DNA of 64,000 nt from assembly GCA_022410635.1 (NCBI GenBank), contig JAJVDF010000457.1, positions 1,012,067 to 1,076,066 of the forward strand, written 5' to 3'. A program made the position numbers and the translations under genes. Positions 1 to 14,289 of the stretch are shown one piece after another; position 1 is the first letter of the stretch; the number at the start of each line of letters is the position of its first letter. The DNA is from Tretioscincus oriximinensis. Taxonomy: Eukaryota > Chordata > Lepidosauria > Squamata > Gymnophthalmidae. The notes beneath the pieces were generated by a model. The model was not told the origin of the DNA. It saw only the letters and a list, made by a program, of their open reading frames with translations, and did not search any database.

Positions 1-476
1 ACATTTGAGAGGTGATAAAAAATCATGCATGGGATGGATAGGGTGAATAGAGAAAATAGGTTTTCTCTATCACACATCACTAGGACCAGGTGGCATTCCT
101 TGAAACTGATTGGCAGAAAAGTGAGAACAGACAAAGGAAAGTATTTTTTCACCCAGAGGGTGAAATTTACTTCCTGAAGAGGTGGTGGTAGCTAACAGCT
201 TGGATAGCTTCAAAACAGGACTAGACAGGTTTATGGACACCAAGGGTATAAATGGGTGCCAGGATGGATGTCTGGATGCTGCCTCCGGGATGAAGCAACA
301 GGCAGGACTCCTGAAATACCATTTGCAGGGAGTTATGAACAGGTGCATATTTTGCTTTCCTCTGTTCATACTGCCCAGGTGCATCTGGTGGGCCTCTGTG
401 TGACACAGAATGCTGGACTTGATGGGCTCTGCCCTGATCCAGTATGGCTCGTCTTATGTTTTTATGTTCTAGTATG
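1..476 (+). mobile_element. CR1/L2-type LINE 3' end, copy A (cut by window edge)
   Basis: Aligns with the 26.57-27.26 kb copy from the word TTTGAGAGGTGAT onward. Translated pieces include LPEEVVVANSLDSFKTGLDR, the C-terminal end of the LINE ORF2, followed by the 3' end with CTTATGTTTTTATGTTCT, a short tandem tail typical of this group. It lies in the NPHP3 intron after exon 12. Confidence 0.85.
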
Positions 477-720
477 AGAAATTTGACAATGATCAGTCAA
501 TACTGTTTGTTCTTCAGTTTTTGCAAAATAGCAGCTTACCTCCAGGCTTGTGGACAGGTTTCCACGTCAACAGACACTACTACCCTCACATTCACTGGCA
601 GAGGATCAATTAGCCATTTCATGTGTTTTTCAGCTTGCTGAGAAACAGTTTTAATTAAAAATGAAATATCATTAATGTACTCGGGATAGTGCTAAAGACA
701 GCCTATATTACTTTTCTAGT

Positions 721-1340
721 CTTTCTACAACCCTCTAAAAAGTCCACTATCTAAATCAAGGGTGGCCAACCTACTCATCCCCAGAGTAACAGCCAGACTG
801 CCCAATGGAAAATAATAGATGGATACACTGGCCTACAACAATCGATGGTCATTGGTTGAACCCTAGGGTTGTCATTCCCCCTTCAAAAAACTCCCCACAA
901 CAACTCCAGAATAGAAGAAACACAGCTTTAATGGATATGTAAAAGAGAACATTTTTGCAGATGTAGACTGCAATGCCTGTAACATCTGCTGAAAGTTTCT
1001 CTTTATTTACACTTGTTTAAGGCAGCAGTTCTGTTTTTTATAGAAACCCTACTGGGCCATTTAGAACATGTTACATAATGAGATGCAAAAGGCATTGTAA
1101 TATCCTAATTCCAATCATGTTTCTCACAAGTTAATTTTCTTTCTACAACCCAAACTTCACCTTCAAGATTAAAAAAAAAACCCAAGATATTTTCAGTTCA
1201 ACTATTTATTTTATAGAGCTTTTGGATCACTGATGCATAACAAACTTTATTAAAAAGGAATGAAAAGAAAATAATTGCTCCATGCTGTTCTAATTTTGGG
1301 ATTCCACACAGAAAAGACACAAGAATATTAAAAACCTTGC
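721..1340. other. NPHP3 intron after exon 12, unassigned sequence
   Basis: Intronic AT-rich sequence with no exon I can support and no confident repeat. The text around 760-900 reads like an old interspersed repeat but I could not place it. Confidence 0.4.
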
Positions 1341-1484
1341 CTGAATTCGATCGATCGAGTCAATAATTATTATAATACTGCCTTGCTGATGAGCTGAAAG
1401 TTTCTCCAACCAGCGAGGAAATTCTTCCAGAAGCTTTGATGGATCCAAAGTCAGAGGTGAAACTGACCAGGAATGCTGCATAAG
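1341..1484 (-). CDS. NPHP3: NPHP3 exon 12 (Walker B), GC donor
   Basis: 48 codons, phase 0 to 0: [35 protein letters not shown], then [13 protein letters not shown], the Walker B-like strand with its acidic residue. Acceptor TTTTTCAG. The 3' boundary where the family match stops is CAG followed by GCAAGG, a GC donor rather than GT; no GT lies at that spot. The next exon is not visible between 1 and 1340. Confidence 0.92.
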
Positions 1485-1654
1485 CTGAAAAATTTCAAGT
1501 GAAAGTAAAAATACCTGCCCTATTTTATGAATTGGAGAGCTAAAGATAATTTATCAATTATTATAGGTACATGAAGTATATCCTCCCCAAGACCGTCCAA
1601 TCTATTGGCATATTTCTCCTAATTCTCATTTTTGTTATAGAATGTGGGCAGAGA

Positions 1655-2440
1655 ATATCTAGCAAGGGGTCTCATAGCACCTTAAAGACTAACAAGAAAA
1701 AGGTAGGCAGTATGAGCTTTCATAAATAGGTCAACTTCTTCATATGCCAGGGGACAAGTATCTAGGGATAGATTATATATAGCAAACTAGGTATAAAAAT
1801 AATCAACAGAAATGTAATTGTGTGTGTGTGTGTGGGATTAGTCAGGTAAAGTACAGCAGTTAACTCTTTTAAGCAAAATGAGGTGCCTTAAGAAAGAAGT
1901 ACAAATAGGTAAAGGTGCTGCAGTAAAATGTATACAGTTTATGCACAGAGAAGTGGATAAAAAGTTAAGATTAGGAAATTGATTATGTTAAACCTATATT
2001 TCACCCAAAGATAAACAAGTCATCTCAGCGATGCAAGAAAAATATTGGATTCAAGATAGACTTTTATGAGGCATCAGAGTAGGATATGATTTATTTCATT
2101 TCATTTTGAAACATTTTCAACAGTAGGCCAATTATAGTTTGGATTATTTCTGCACTATACAGTCCTACTAGGGTTACTTCCAGCATCATAAAATGTCTAC
2201 AAAACTGATACATTTCATCTGTCATACAGTCAATAAATATAAAATTTCACAGAAATCCCTTCCTTCCTATTTACAGTAATCATGGAAAAGATTTCAAAGA
2301 TGTATTGGTCTTGATCAGTAAGCAAGGAAAATTGAGTAGCACCTTAAGAGACTAAATGAAAGAAAGAAGTTAGCACCATGAACTTTCGTAGACTTAGTCT
2401 ACTTCATTAGATGCTACAAGACTTTTGTTGCATACAGGAA
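1655..2440. repeat. Penelope-like terminal-repeat fragments in intron 11
   Basis: Two segments (about 1655-1760 and 2330-2430) contain the same words: TAGCACCTTAAAGACTAAC or close variants, GAGCTTTCATAAA / GAACTTTCGTAGA, then a TCTACTTC-like word. These match the arms of the foldback element at 33939-34343. A (TG)n run sits at 1817-1834. Family naming is inference. Confidence 0.4.
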
Positions 2441-4035
2441 AAGGAAGATAGTTTTCCCCATTAGGGCCCAATGGTCTCTGTTGATTTGCAGAATTTTGAA
2501 GATAAATTCCAAACGTTGATCCACCTTCTGTCTGGAATAATGGTTTCTAATAATTTTTTGGTCATGCCCCACCTACGCATCTCTAAAATCCTGGTGCCTT
2601 CAACCACCATATAATTCTCATTATTCAAAAAATGATGTCCTATTCATGTGGAGGAAGCTGAAAAGGCCATTAACTTAAAATCATGCTTAATGACTCATTC
2701 TGAACCCCCCCCCCCCCATGAGGCATGTGCCCATTGTTGGGAACCACAGGTCCAGAAGTCACACCAAAATTTCAACACTTGTTCAATAAAACTATTGACT
2801 AGTCACTACAGGATGGAAAGAGAGTCTAAGAATACATCCAGACACAATTACACACAAACACACATGTTTATATTGGAATTGCCTTTGGGGATTGTTGAAA
2901 TGCTTTGGGGATTGTTTCTTAAGCCCTTTCTACACTGGGTTTTATTTTGCTACTTAAAGGGATCTAAGTAGCGTGATACTCTGGTATATCACAGACTCTA
3001 AGGAGGTTTGAACTATCCTAGAATGCAGTAGATCCCTTGTACCCCTTTTCTGAAGTAGAATAAGATCCAGCACTGAAAAGGCCTTAGAGCTCATTTTTTC
3101 TCAATGATTAAAGAGAGATCAATACTATATTATCTCCATTGACAATCTAAAACTTATTTGATCTAGCCAGAAGAGACTGACGACAGCTTTAAGAACCTTG
3201 GAAGTATACTTTCTACCAAGCCTTCATTTCTGCTAGGTAAGGATGAGGGCAAACTCAAGGTCTACTATTCTCCTACTCAGGCTTCTTAGGATGAAGGAAG
3301 AATAGCTAAGAATCAAGGAGAGTTGGTTCTCTTTTCAGTTGCAAGTGTTACAGCACTGCTTCTTATAGCAGAATCCAAATTCACAAAACTCCCTTGCTGA
3401 CCCACAGCAATAACACAAATCTAAAGGAAGACTTTTTTTTTTTTGAAATATCACTTTAAGCAATTACTTGAATTGCCAGCTGGCTTTTCAAGGCAGCTTA
3501 CAAGGCAAGAATCACAGAAACTGCTTTATCTTCAGGCTGATCTCGCAGTTAGGAGACACAACATTACTTTTAATGAATTACATATATCTAAACCAAGAAA
3601 AATCAGGCTCATAACAGTCAGCGTGGTATCCAGGGAAGTGAAAAGTGAAAAGAAAAAACAGTTGCCTGAAGATGCAAACAAATGAACTACCACCTGTTTT
3701 TTCCAGCTTGTCCAGATGGTTGGAAATCACTGGTGAAACATTTGCAGCATTTAATTTAAGAATTTCATTATATATTAACAAATATTTATAATTTTCTTTC
3801 TTTTTTTTAGATCTGCCAGAAATTAACTATCTTTTTGGCACTACAATAGCTACATCAGGACATCATTTACTAATTTCATATTCTGAAACAAAGCATAAAT
3901 ATTCCAGAATTAAGCAGTCCAGACTGTGCTTTATTCTGGAACATCCAAGCATTGTGGAATAAATAAATGACATTTAGGAGCAACCAAAGTGAAAATTTAA
4001 CATTCTCAAGTGTTGGCTAAAGTTAGTAACTGTAC

Positions 4036-4150
4036 CTTCAAAGTGAGACGTTTGAGGATCAGTGCAGGTTCTGAACTACTAGACATCGGATTTCCGACAA
4101 AATGATATAAAATGAGTGTATTGGGAGAATGCTTCTGTTGTAACTGAATC
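4036..4150 (-). CDS. NPHP3: NPHP3 exon 11
   Basis: 115 bases, phase 2 in (completes the Trp codon) and phase 0 out. Encodes [20 protein letters not shown] through [10 protein letters not shown]. Acceptor CTCTTGCTAG, donor GTACAG. Matches the NTPase region after Walker A. Confidence 0.96.
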
Positions 4151-4282
4151 CTAGCAAGAGGAAATAAACATAAAACTTTAATTTTTAAAAGCTTTGATTT
4201 ACTGCCTGACTTTAGAAGTTTTGATAATACTACAAATTTACAGCATGACTTCATACAGAAATGTAAAGATATACAGTAAACC

Positions 4283-4982
4283 CAGTGCTTTTTTTCCAGA
4301 ACAAAAGGTGCCGGTACTAACACCGGTGGCGGCGGCGGGGAGGGGGGGGGGCAGCGGAGGCGGCCGCCCCCGCTCATTCTTGCGGCCCCCCTCGCCGCCG
4401 CCCCCGCTAACTCCGCCCCCGCCGCCTAAATAAAAGGTGTCGGTACTGCGGCGTTAGCCGCCGGTGAGGGGGGCGTGGCGTTAACGGAGGTCAATAACGC
4501 CGCCGCCTCCGCTAACGCCACGCCCCCCTCGCCGGCGGCTAACGTAGCAGTACCGGCAGCTTTTATTTAGGCCGGGGGGAGGGGGGAGCGGCGGGGGAGG
4601 GGTGGGGGGAGCAGAGGCGGCTGTCGCCGCTCATTTCTGCAGCCCCCGCTAACTCCGCCCCCACTAACTCTGCCCCCCGCCGCCTAAATAAAAGGTGCCG
4701 GTACTGCGGCGTTAGCCGCCAGCGAGGGGGGCGTGGCGTTAGCGGAGGCCGATAACGCTGCCTCCGCTAACACCACGCCCCCCTCGCCGGCAGCTAACGC
4801 AGCAGTACCGGCACCTTTTATTTAGGCGGCGGGAGCGGCGGGGGGAGCGGCGGGGGGGAGCGGCGGCGGCCGCCCCTCGCTAACTCCACCACCCCACTAA
4901 CTCCGCCACCCGCCGCGCCACGCGCCTAAATAAAAGGTGCCAGAACTGCGTTCCGGCGTGTTCCGTCACAAAAAAAGCCCTG
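4283..4982. mobile_element. Non-autonomous hAT element, GC-rich, internally palindromic
   Basis: Ends are CAGTGCTTTTTTTCC and, reversed, CAGGGCTTTTTTTGTG. It is flanked by a perfect 8-bp duplication AGTAAACC at 4275-4282 and 4983-4990, as expected for hAT. The inside is strikingly GC- and CpG-rich: GGTGCCGGTACTGCGGCG is repeated and inverted several times, with TAAATAAAAGGTG and CTTTTATTTA boundaries, giving two successive long imperfect hairpins (about 4425-4570 and 4680-4830). It lies in NPHP3 intron 10. No transposase. Confidence 0.85.
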
Positions 4983-4990
4983 AGTAAACC

Positions 4991-7138
<2,148 letters not shown>

Positions 7139-8212
7139 CTAGTTCAGCTACATTGTTTTGGCACTTAGTGCTGAGCAACCTGGTGCTTCCTCCTATCAGC
7201 CTAAGCCAACAAGATAAAACTATAAATCATCTAGGGGGAACCAGCCTGACCTGAACTTACAAACTAGTATCCATAATATTTTTTTGTATTTAAACTAAAG
7301 ATAGTTCCACAAGCTGTCCCGTGCCATCAGGATGGTCCCTCTGCAATTTTTTTGGAGTTATAAGAAATTAGGATCTTAAGTCCTACTTCATTCTCATGCA
7401 CTATGTCCTGTTACACAGCTGCAGCATGGGGTACATAGAATATCTGATGTAAAGCATTGCATAGCCCTTCACATTGATAGAGTGGTAGGGCAAAAAGAGC
7501 CCTGTTTCAACAGTCAGCATATGAAAGATCCCAGCCATTCTTGCAGTGAACCAGCTGAGAACGGTTTTCAGAGACCATTCTTAGAAGAACAGTGCAAACA
7601 GATCCATAGCCACTTACCACGGAACAAGCTAAAGTTTACTCAAATGGTAAACATATCATGGTAAACTATTGATGTGATGCAGTCAGACTTAAAAAAACTA
7701 TTTAATAAGTCTGTGCTTGCATTCAAGGGAAATAAACAACAATCCTTTGCCTCATATTATGTTCAAACTTAGAAATGATATGAATATTTCTCCCAAAACC
7801 CATATCCAGCAAAATAAAAAATAAGCTTGTTTCAGTCATGTGACCTTGTCTAAGTATTGGCAATTGAGCGTGGGTCTAAATGATTTCAGTACATGGCTCA
7901 GGAAAACATTTGAATATTTTGTGAATTATTGTTATTTCGATAGCAAGTTACACAGCTGGAACATTTCTCTACAATTCCCTTAATAAAAAAGATAAAGAAA
8001 TGAGAAAAAAAATCTAGGTGCATTTGGCATTTATCCTGTAACTGACTTTATCATCTGCTTCACACACATGTCTAATTTCATCCTAATGAATGAAAGCCCT
8101 CAAGGCTCTTCTCAAATCTTATATCATATGCAGGGTAGTAGCCGTCCTATGAAGGAAAGTAGACAGATGGAACCACTTACAGGATTTACCTTAAAGCACA
8201 GACTGAACTCAC

Positions 8213-8392
8213 CTTCTCGAATCCCAGTTCACAAGTTGAATTGGATGCCTTTTGAAAGGCCTCTATCTGTTCCTGTTCATCGTGGGCATCCCACAGCACA
8301 TCTCCAAATATTTCCTCCTCAGGAACAGAGGACTCGTCACTGTCTGTTCCATCTTTCCTTTCAAACTGCATAGTTTCACAACCCAAAATATC
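8213..8392 (-). CDS. NPHP3: NPHP3 exon 9
   Basis: 60 codons, phase 0 to 0: [10 protein letters not shown]..., acidic [20 protein letters not shown], ending [10 protein letters not shown]. Acceptor TTTTTAAACAG, donor GTGAGT. A clear match to the family just before the NTPase domain. The intron upstream of it (8393-12567) holds an L1 and a DIRS-like fragment. Confidence 0.96.
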
Positions 8393-8504
8393 CTGTTTAA
8401 AAATATAAGCAAAACCTTCAAAGTAGTAGTGAATTACTGTCCTGTAAAATGTATGTAATTTCCAAGTTGCAGAACGTTTGCCCCAAATCTCCTCAACACA
8501 GGTT

Positions 8505-9556
8505 TGTTTTTCAAAAAATGTTTTTATTGAGTTTTATCAGAACAAAACCATATTCCAACAAAAACAATAATAGTGGCACAGTTACATCACTGAGTTAAAA
8601 AAAATAATTCCAAACATATTATTCATACCGTCAATTATTTCTTACGTAAATAAATTTTACAACAATCATCCCACCCTCACCCCCCAAAGAGANGAAGAAC
8701 ATAATCATCCTTTAAACATACTGTTAAGACCTGAGAGTCAATTTGATAGTTGCTAAGAGTTCGGGTCCTCCCCAACGGTTTGATTGTACAAATATAATTA
8801 ATTTAGCCCAGTTTTTCATCCAAGTTCTTTTTTAATTTTAATATTGGTGTCTGGTTTTTCCATCATAAACTCTCCCATCATTTGATCTGATAGATAGTGG
8901 CACCAATTACTTATTTGTAGTTTTGTCGCATCTTTCCAACCGAGAGTTATGACTGCTTGGGCAGCCATAACCATCTGGTCTACCAGGTACTTGTCCTCTT
9001 GTATAGTTCCTTGATGGATTTGAAAGAGGGCAAGTTCTTTTGATCCTCTTATAGGATAGCCCAGAATATCATTTATGTAATTCCATATTAAATTCCAGAA
9101 GCTACGAATTACAGGGCATTCCCATAATTGATGTACGTAATTTGCCCTAATCCCGGACCCGTGCCAACAAAGTGGGTTTACATTCTGGCTTATATGTGCC
9201 AGTATACTTGGCGTCCTATACCACCTCCTAGTGATTTTTAGTTGTAGTTCCTTAAGTCTAGTGTTCTTAATTCTCTCTATCTTTTCCCATTCATTCTTCA
9301 TTTCCGTCTCTGAAATAACCAAGTCTGTGGCCCAAATATCCGTCCAGGTTGTAATGTTATCGAACAGATAGTCAGTTATAATTTTATATAATATTCTGCC
9401 CATTCCCTTCGTATCGCATAAGCCGCGAATAAAGGTGTCCTCCAATTTAGTATTTGTAGCAGTTAGATCTTGAGTGGCTATGAATCTTTGAATTTTATTT
9501 CTTAAATGTTGAACTTGAAGCCATCTGTGGTTCCCCAACATAGATATCATCATATG
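8505..9556 (-). mobile_element. 5'-truncated L1-type LINE (ORF2 C-terminus)
   Basis: An ORF at 8816-9553 encodes about 245 residues ending the element's ORF2. It shows the L1 C-terminal pattern RRWYRTPSILAHI, then CWHGSG, then H-x2-WECP. The 3' end in element direction carries AATAAAAAC and short A runs near 8505-8540. Exact 13-bp target duplications CTCAACACAGGTT lie at 8492-8504 and 9557-9569. One N at 8693. Inserted antisense to nothing: same strand as NPHP3, within the intron upstream of exon 9. Confidence 0.92.
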
Positions 9557-9613
9557 CTCAACACAGGTTATATTGCATTTTGAGCTGATGTTAAAAAAAC
9601 GATTCTGAAGTGC

Positions 9614-11800
9614 TCAGAAAAATCTAAAAAAAGATACTATATGAAGTTGGAATTCTTCATATGTTAGTCTGCCCTTCCTCTTTCCATTAACATTAATGGT
9701 GAGAAAAAGCAGATTAGATAGGAAATGAAAAACCTCTTGTTCGGCAGAATGGAAAGGCATCACTTTCTTCTTCCCTTTTCCTTCAACAAGAATATCTTTC
9801 AGAGTTTCCTCCCCCAAAAGGAGACTACCCACAAAGGGGGATGCTGCCAGGTTGGTTCTAGACGTAGTACATATGTTCCAGAATTTCAGCCAGAGAGCTC
9901 TCCTGGCTGCAACATTGTACTGGAATTGAGGAAGATAGGTGATGAGGGCCAGCATCTTACTGATGTATTGCATGAGGCAAGAGGCCTGACAGGGAGGATG
10001 CCAACTGCCATAAGGGCATCTGCCCATTTCAACCTGGGGCTAGTAAAGAGAGACAGGTATGTACACGACGTAGTAATCACAGTGGTAGTTTGAAACTCCT
10101 TTTTAAACATAGTCTCCAGTTATTTGTCCTGGACTTTGAGTCGTGTCCCCTAGTTTAGGGGACACACACTGCAAAGTAAGAGCAGCCACTGGAGTGTCCT
10201 TTAGGGGACCTTCCACAGATTTGATTTCCCCATGTCCCCTGCAGAAAATCTGTGAGGTATGGTAAGTATTTTTGCAGAATGACTCAGTGTCTCCCATTCT
10301 TTAAAAATTTCCCTGCAGAAGGACTTGGGAAAAGGAACCTAGACCAGAGAAAGCATCAGATTCCTCAGCCAAATTGCCTGGACTGGACTGGTTTCATGTT
10401 AAGAGAAAGCAACATGACTTCCCTTAGCTTAGGGAAGTCTTCCAAGGGAAAAAGTCAGGGTACTGCTGCTGAGCAGCTGCAGGCTGTAGTGAAGCTGTGT
10501 CTTCCTGATCTCCCTCAGCAAATACGTACCATCTGGGTAAGTGCCAGGAAATTCTGGTTCTTGGTGAGAGACCCTACATGCCGCCAGAGCGTTGACCTTG
10601 TCAATTGAACCGATGGGGTCAAACTTCGACAGCCCCACTACAGACAAAGGGGGGAGTGGGGACATTGAACCACATCTGCTGAAGGAGAGGGGCTCTGTGC
10701 TTCAGCTTACTTATGGCCTTCTTGTGTGGGAGCTGAGGAGAATTCAGAGGCTTACACTCTTGAGGGCAGATCTTGCCTGCTTCTTCTACAGGGAGGTACC
10801 CTTGGCTCCCGATTTAACACACGGCTTCACCATGTCATAGAACAATCATAGAAGACACCCTCTTCTTGGCTTTGGGGATGGCTCCTGAAGACTTGGGCAG
10901 GCGGGGGGAGGGGCTGGCATCATCTGGAGAGAGGAGGCAGAGACCTCCACTGTGTCTGAAGGGAACATGTCATACAACAGGGATGGCATCGGGCCAGGCA
11001 GTGACGGCACAGCTGCTGACTGGTGCTTGAAAAACTCCAACATGCCCTCCCTAACCTGCTGGAGCTCCGCAATGAGCTTAATGGTGGGTGCTGAAGCTGT
11101 GGCCACCATAGTTGGTGCTGGCTCTGACACGGCACATCCTTGCTGCTGGGGATGCATTCTATGACATCCGCAACTAAGACGAGCCAGGAGGATGCGCCCG
11201 AAGGAGCCACTGACAGCTTGGAAGAGAAGGATTTAGGCCAAGAAGATTTTAAGCGGGCTTGCGCCAGCGCCATAGTACCGGATTTGGCGCCAACGATTCT
11301 TTGCCCGCCTGAGGGCTGTTCTTCGCTGACCTGGCGGGGGCCAGTGAGGGCTCTGCAATCTTATCAGATATAGTGGACAGAATGGATCAGATGCACAGAA
11401 CCATCTGAACATGCAGCAACCCCTAGGGCAAGCATACACAGTCCCGAAGGATCTAGAGTTGAGGTGATCTGCCAATAAAAGCTTCCCAACAAAGTTCTTG
11501 AAAGCCTCCAATTCCTCTTCACTGGGGTGGGGGGTAGGCAAAAGACCCGAAGCCCTGGCTGCATAAGTGGTGAAAGTAGCAAGGGAACAGACCACTAGGG
11601 GAGTGATCCACAGCACCAGGGAGCAGGGGGTTCCCAGACTCACCCCCACTCAAATCTTCAAATTCAACAAAAAAGATTATCATAGTCAAGATTATCTGCT
11701 GTCTATTTTGCAAGAAGCGACAGAGGACTGGGGTCACTCTCCCCATCAAGAGAGTTATGGGGCCGGGAGGTGCCATTTCTATCACTTCCAGAAGGGATCT
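9614..11800 (-). mobile_element. DIRS-like retrotransposon fragment (gag-like, broken)
   Basis: Minus-strand frames read as pieces of one retrotransposon protein: a segment with AARRALWLKFWN...ASPFVGSLLLGEETLKD (9614-10027), and upstream PSEEELEAFKNFVGKLLLAD (11233-11649) and a Pro/Ser-rich piece (10846-11157). The RRALWLK...PF.G..LFGE pattern resembles gag of DIRS elements as I know them. Frames are interrupted by stops and shifts. No reverse transcriptase or tyrosine recombinase is visible here. Assignment is tentative. Confidence 0.45.
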
Positions 11801-12567
11801 CCTATCTGTTAGGCATCCCTTCCCAGTTGCGTCCTCTGTGAATTAATGGGCTTCAATTTAAGATGGCAACATAATATACTGAAGAGACAGGCATCACTTC
11901 TAATAACTACTTGTAACTATGAATTTCAGCAAACAAAGCATCAATCAGCTTTGATGCTTTCATTCAGATTTGACCTATGAGTTACTGCTGTCAAGAGGCA
12001 TTTCCCAAGATAAGAAAATCCATTGTGGCTATTACTTCAACAACACAGTTGTCTCTGTTATCCTTTTCAGTTGTATCCAGGCAACAAAAATAGGGAAACC
12101 TTGCAAAAAGAATTTAATGATGAGAATAATTCACACTGATCAACCTGTTCAACAAGTGTACTAGAAGTCTCCCTTTTATACAGTTCACTATAAGATCTGC
12201 TCAAGTTATCCCTTAGATCATATAAGCTTACAGAAGGGAGGATCTTCATATGCTTGCTGGTTTGGTATACTGGCCATTGTGGAATTGACTTCTGTTAATT
12301 TTTAAAATACAGACTTTTCAGAATACTGACATCATAACAGATAATCATTTTGTGAAATATCACATTCAATACACTGCAAACATAAATGTGCCATTCAGAA
12401 TGAAGCTGATGTCTGGTGGTCCTATTCAAAATTTGCACAAGCATGGTTTAAACATTTTAAATGAAAACCTCAAAATGTAGTATGTAAACAAATCCTAACA
12501 CATATAACTGGAAACACTTTAAGCATACCCATAACAAAAGAGCTTGACTTAAGATTATTTTTTTTAC

Positions 12568-12642
12568 CTGTTTTATGATTTTCTCCACATGCTTATAGAC
12601 TTCAAGTGCACCTTCTTCTACCTTTCCCACATGATCAATTAT
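12568..12642 (-). CDS. NPHP3: NPHP3 exon 8
   Basis: A 75-base exon, phase 0 to 0, encoding IIDHVGKVEEGALEVYKHVE plus KIIKQ. Strong pyrimidine tract before CTACCAAAG and a GTAAAA donor. It corresponds to the KIIDHSGD...VEKIIKQ segment of the human protein. Confidence 0.92.
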
Positions 12643-12699
12643 CTTTGGTAGGGGAGAAGAAAAAAAGATTGAAAGGAAGATAGAAAAAGAAAATAATTT

Positions 12700-13070
12700 T
12701 TTAAAGCTACAATTTTTTAGCTACTGATAAATATTTAATTACCAGTGCAAAAACTGCAAAAATGCTGATGTGAGTTCTGCCTTTGTTTGTCACATGTGGA
12801 AGCAGCCTGCATGGAAAGCGGCGAGCAAAAGTGGACTGTTGGCCCAGATTGCCGTCCTCTATTGCCTCGGAGTGGGCAGCGGCAGCTTCCATGGCAGCTC
12901 TCCAGGGTGGCAGGTCACATGGGGTCACCTCTACCAGCTTATGTTGGGATATGTGTTGGTAAGGGATTAGCTTTGTTCACTCTGTCCAATCACCTCTGTC
13001 AGAAGTGATGGACATGATTTTGGTGCAGCTGCATTTCATAGATCACCACAACGAGGATTAGTAATATATA
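12700..13070 (-). repeat. Interspersed repeat shared with 42240-42730
   Basis: On the minus strand this contains CACATCAGCATTTTTGCAG, and CACATATCCCAACATAAGC; the plus strand at 42.3-42.7 kb holds close matches in the same order. Translated ends are also alike (GRTHISIFAVFA versus SRTHTSIFADFT). The minus-strand start near 13063 reads TCTATATATTACTAATCC, Helitron-like, but no clear CTRR end was seen. Confidence 0.45.
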
Positions 13071-13369
13071 GATGGCAGTGGTCACACACATGTTTTTAAA
13101 CCATCTTCAATCCTGAAGAACTGGACTAAGAAAGGTAGAAAATGTTGATTTAAAAAGTCTAAAAGCATATGTATGACCACAGCCAAGTCCTTGAAATAGC
13201 AGCATCTTATTCAAAAAATATGAAAGCCAGTTCCACGTAATGTCAACAAATATCAAGATCTCATGAAGTTCCAAGCAGAGAGGTTCCTCTTTCCCTGACT
13301 TAAAGCTGCCTCTATAAATGAGGAAGAGAATGGCAGGAGAGCCACGAACTTTGGACAATGTTTCATTAC

Positions 13370-13517
13370 CTTTGCTTTGTTCACACGACCAATTTGGGCA
13401 ATTAACTGTTGCACTGAATCTGAACAGATTTGGCCATCTTCCAAACGGTGGTAAATCAGCTGGGGTTTCCCTTCAGGGTTTTTCAAAAAAGCCTCTTCAC
13501 ACTCATTTAGCAGGCAG
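13370..13517 (-). CDS. NPHP3: NPHP3 exon 7
   Basis: Phase 2 in, phase 0 out, 148 bases. Reads (S)[37 protein letters not shown], and ends VNKAK. Acceptor TTTTAATCTAG, donor GTAATG. The junction with exon 6 forms AG|C, serine, as expected in the family. Confidence 0.94.
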
Positions 13518-13858
13518 CTAGATTAAAAACCGGCACTATTATGTTAGACAATTTTGCTATACTCAAAAAGAGTGCAAACAACATTATTGCAAGGATTATA
13601 TGTTTCTGCAAAAACTCTAGTCAAAATAATCAAGCTTTTTACAACGCCAAAGCAATAAAGAGGAAAATAGCAGCCAAATGCAAGGATAAATGTATGTATT
13701 TTCATCAGGCATCGAAAAATATACAATATTGTTGTCTGATAAGCTGTTCCATAAACTAGAGGAAGGGGGACGCTGCAGATAAGGTTCTGCTTCAAACTGA
13801 AGATAAGGGAGTGAGAAAGACTTAACTGATGGGCAAACTTAACTGATGGGCAAGTTGA

Positions 13859-14206
13859 TAGAAGAAGAAGAAGGAGAAGAAGGAGAAGAAGGAGAAGAAG
13901 GAGAAGAAGAAGAACTTGGTTCTTATACCCCACTTTTCTCACCTTTCAAAGGGTCTCAAAGCGGCTTACAAGGATATATTTTGCCCGAAGGCTTCCATTC
14001 TATCTTCCCCACCAGGCTATGGTGGTTCCCATGTATCTACTTGCAGTCAGTTGCAATTTCTTGCAATTCATGCTTTCGAATAGCTGGGTTGGCTAGAGCT
14101 ACAGGCTAGAGGAAGGTGCTCACCCATCCCCAAGTCCCACACAGGGCTTCGAAACCCCATCTCCCAGGTGAGAGACGAATTCCTAAGCGACTGAGCTATC
14201 CCTGCC
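13859..14206 (-). mobile_element. tRNA-headed SINE with (TTC)n tail, copy 1
   Basis: Read on the minus strand it begins GGCAGGGATAGCTCAGTCGC (A-box-like) and has GGTTTCGAAGCCC (B-box-like), then a body with AAGCCGCTTTGAGACCC, and ends in a (TTC)n-type tail (GAA/GGA runs on the plus strand, 13859-13912). It lies in NPHP3 intron 6. The plus-strand ORF over the tail is a microsatellite translation. Confidence 0.85.
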
Positions 14207-14289
14207 TGAAACTGGGTCCAGCCACGGAACCATTTGGTCTGGCATGCGACATGCTTCCCCCAAAACCAGTAGGCTTCCTTGGCTAAGTA

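Noticed and set aside
4006..4433. Pro-rich ORFs on both strands near 4.2-4.4 kb
   Set aside because: They arise from the GC-rich hAT palindrome; only 4036-4150 on the minus strand is real (NPHP3 exon 11).
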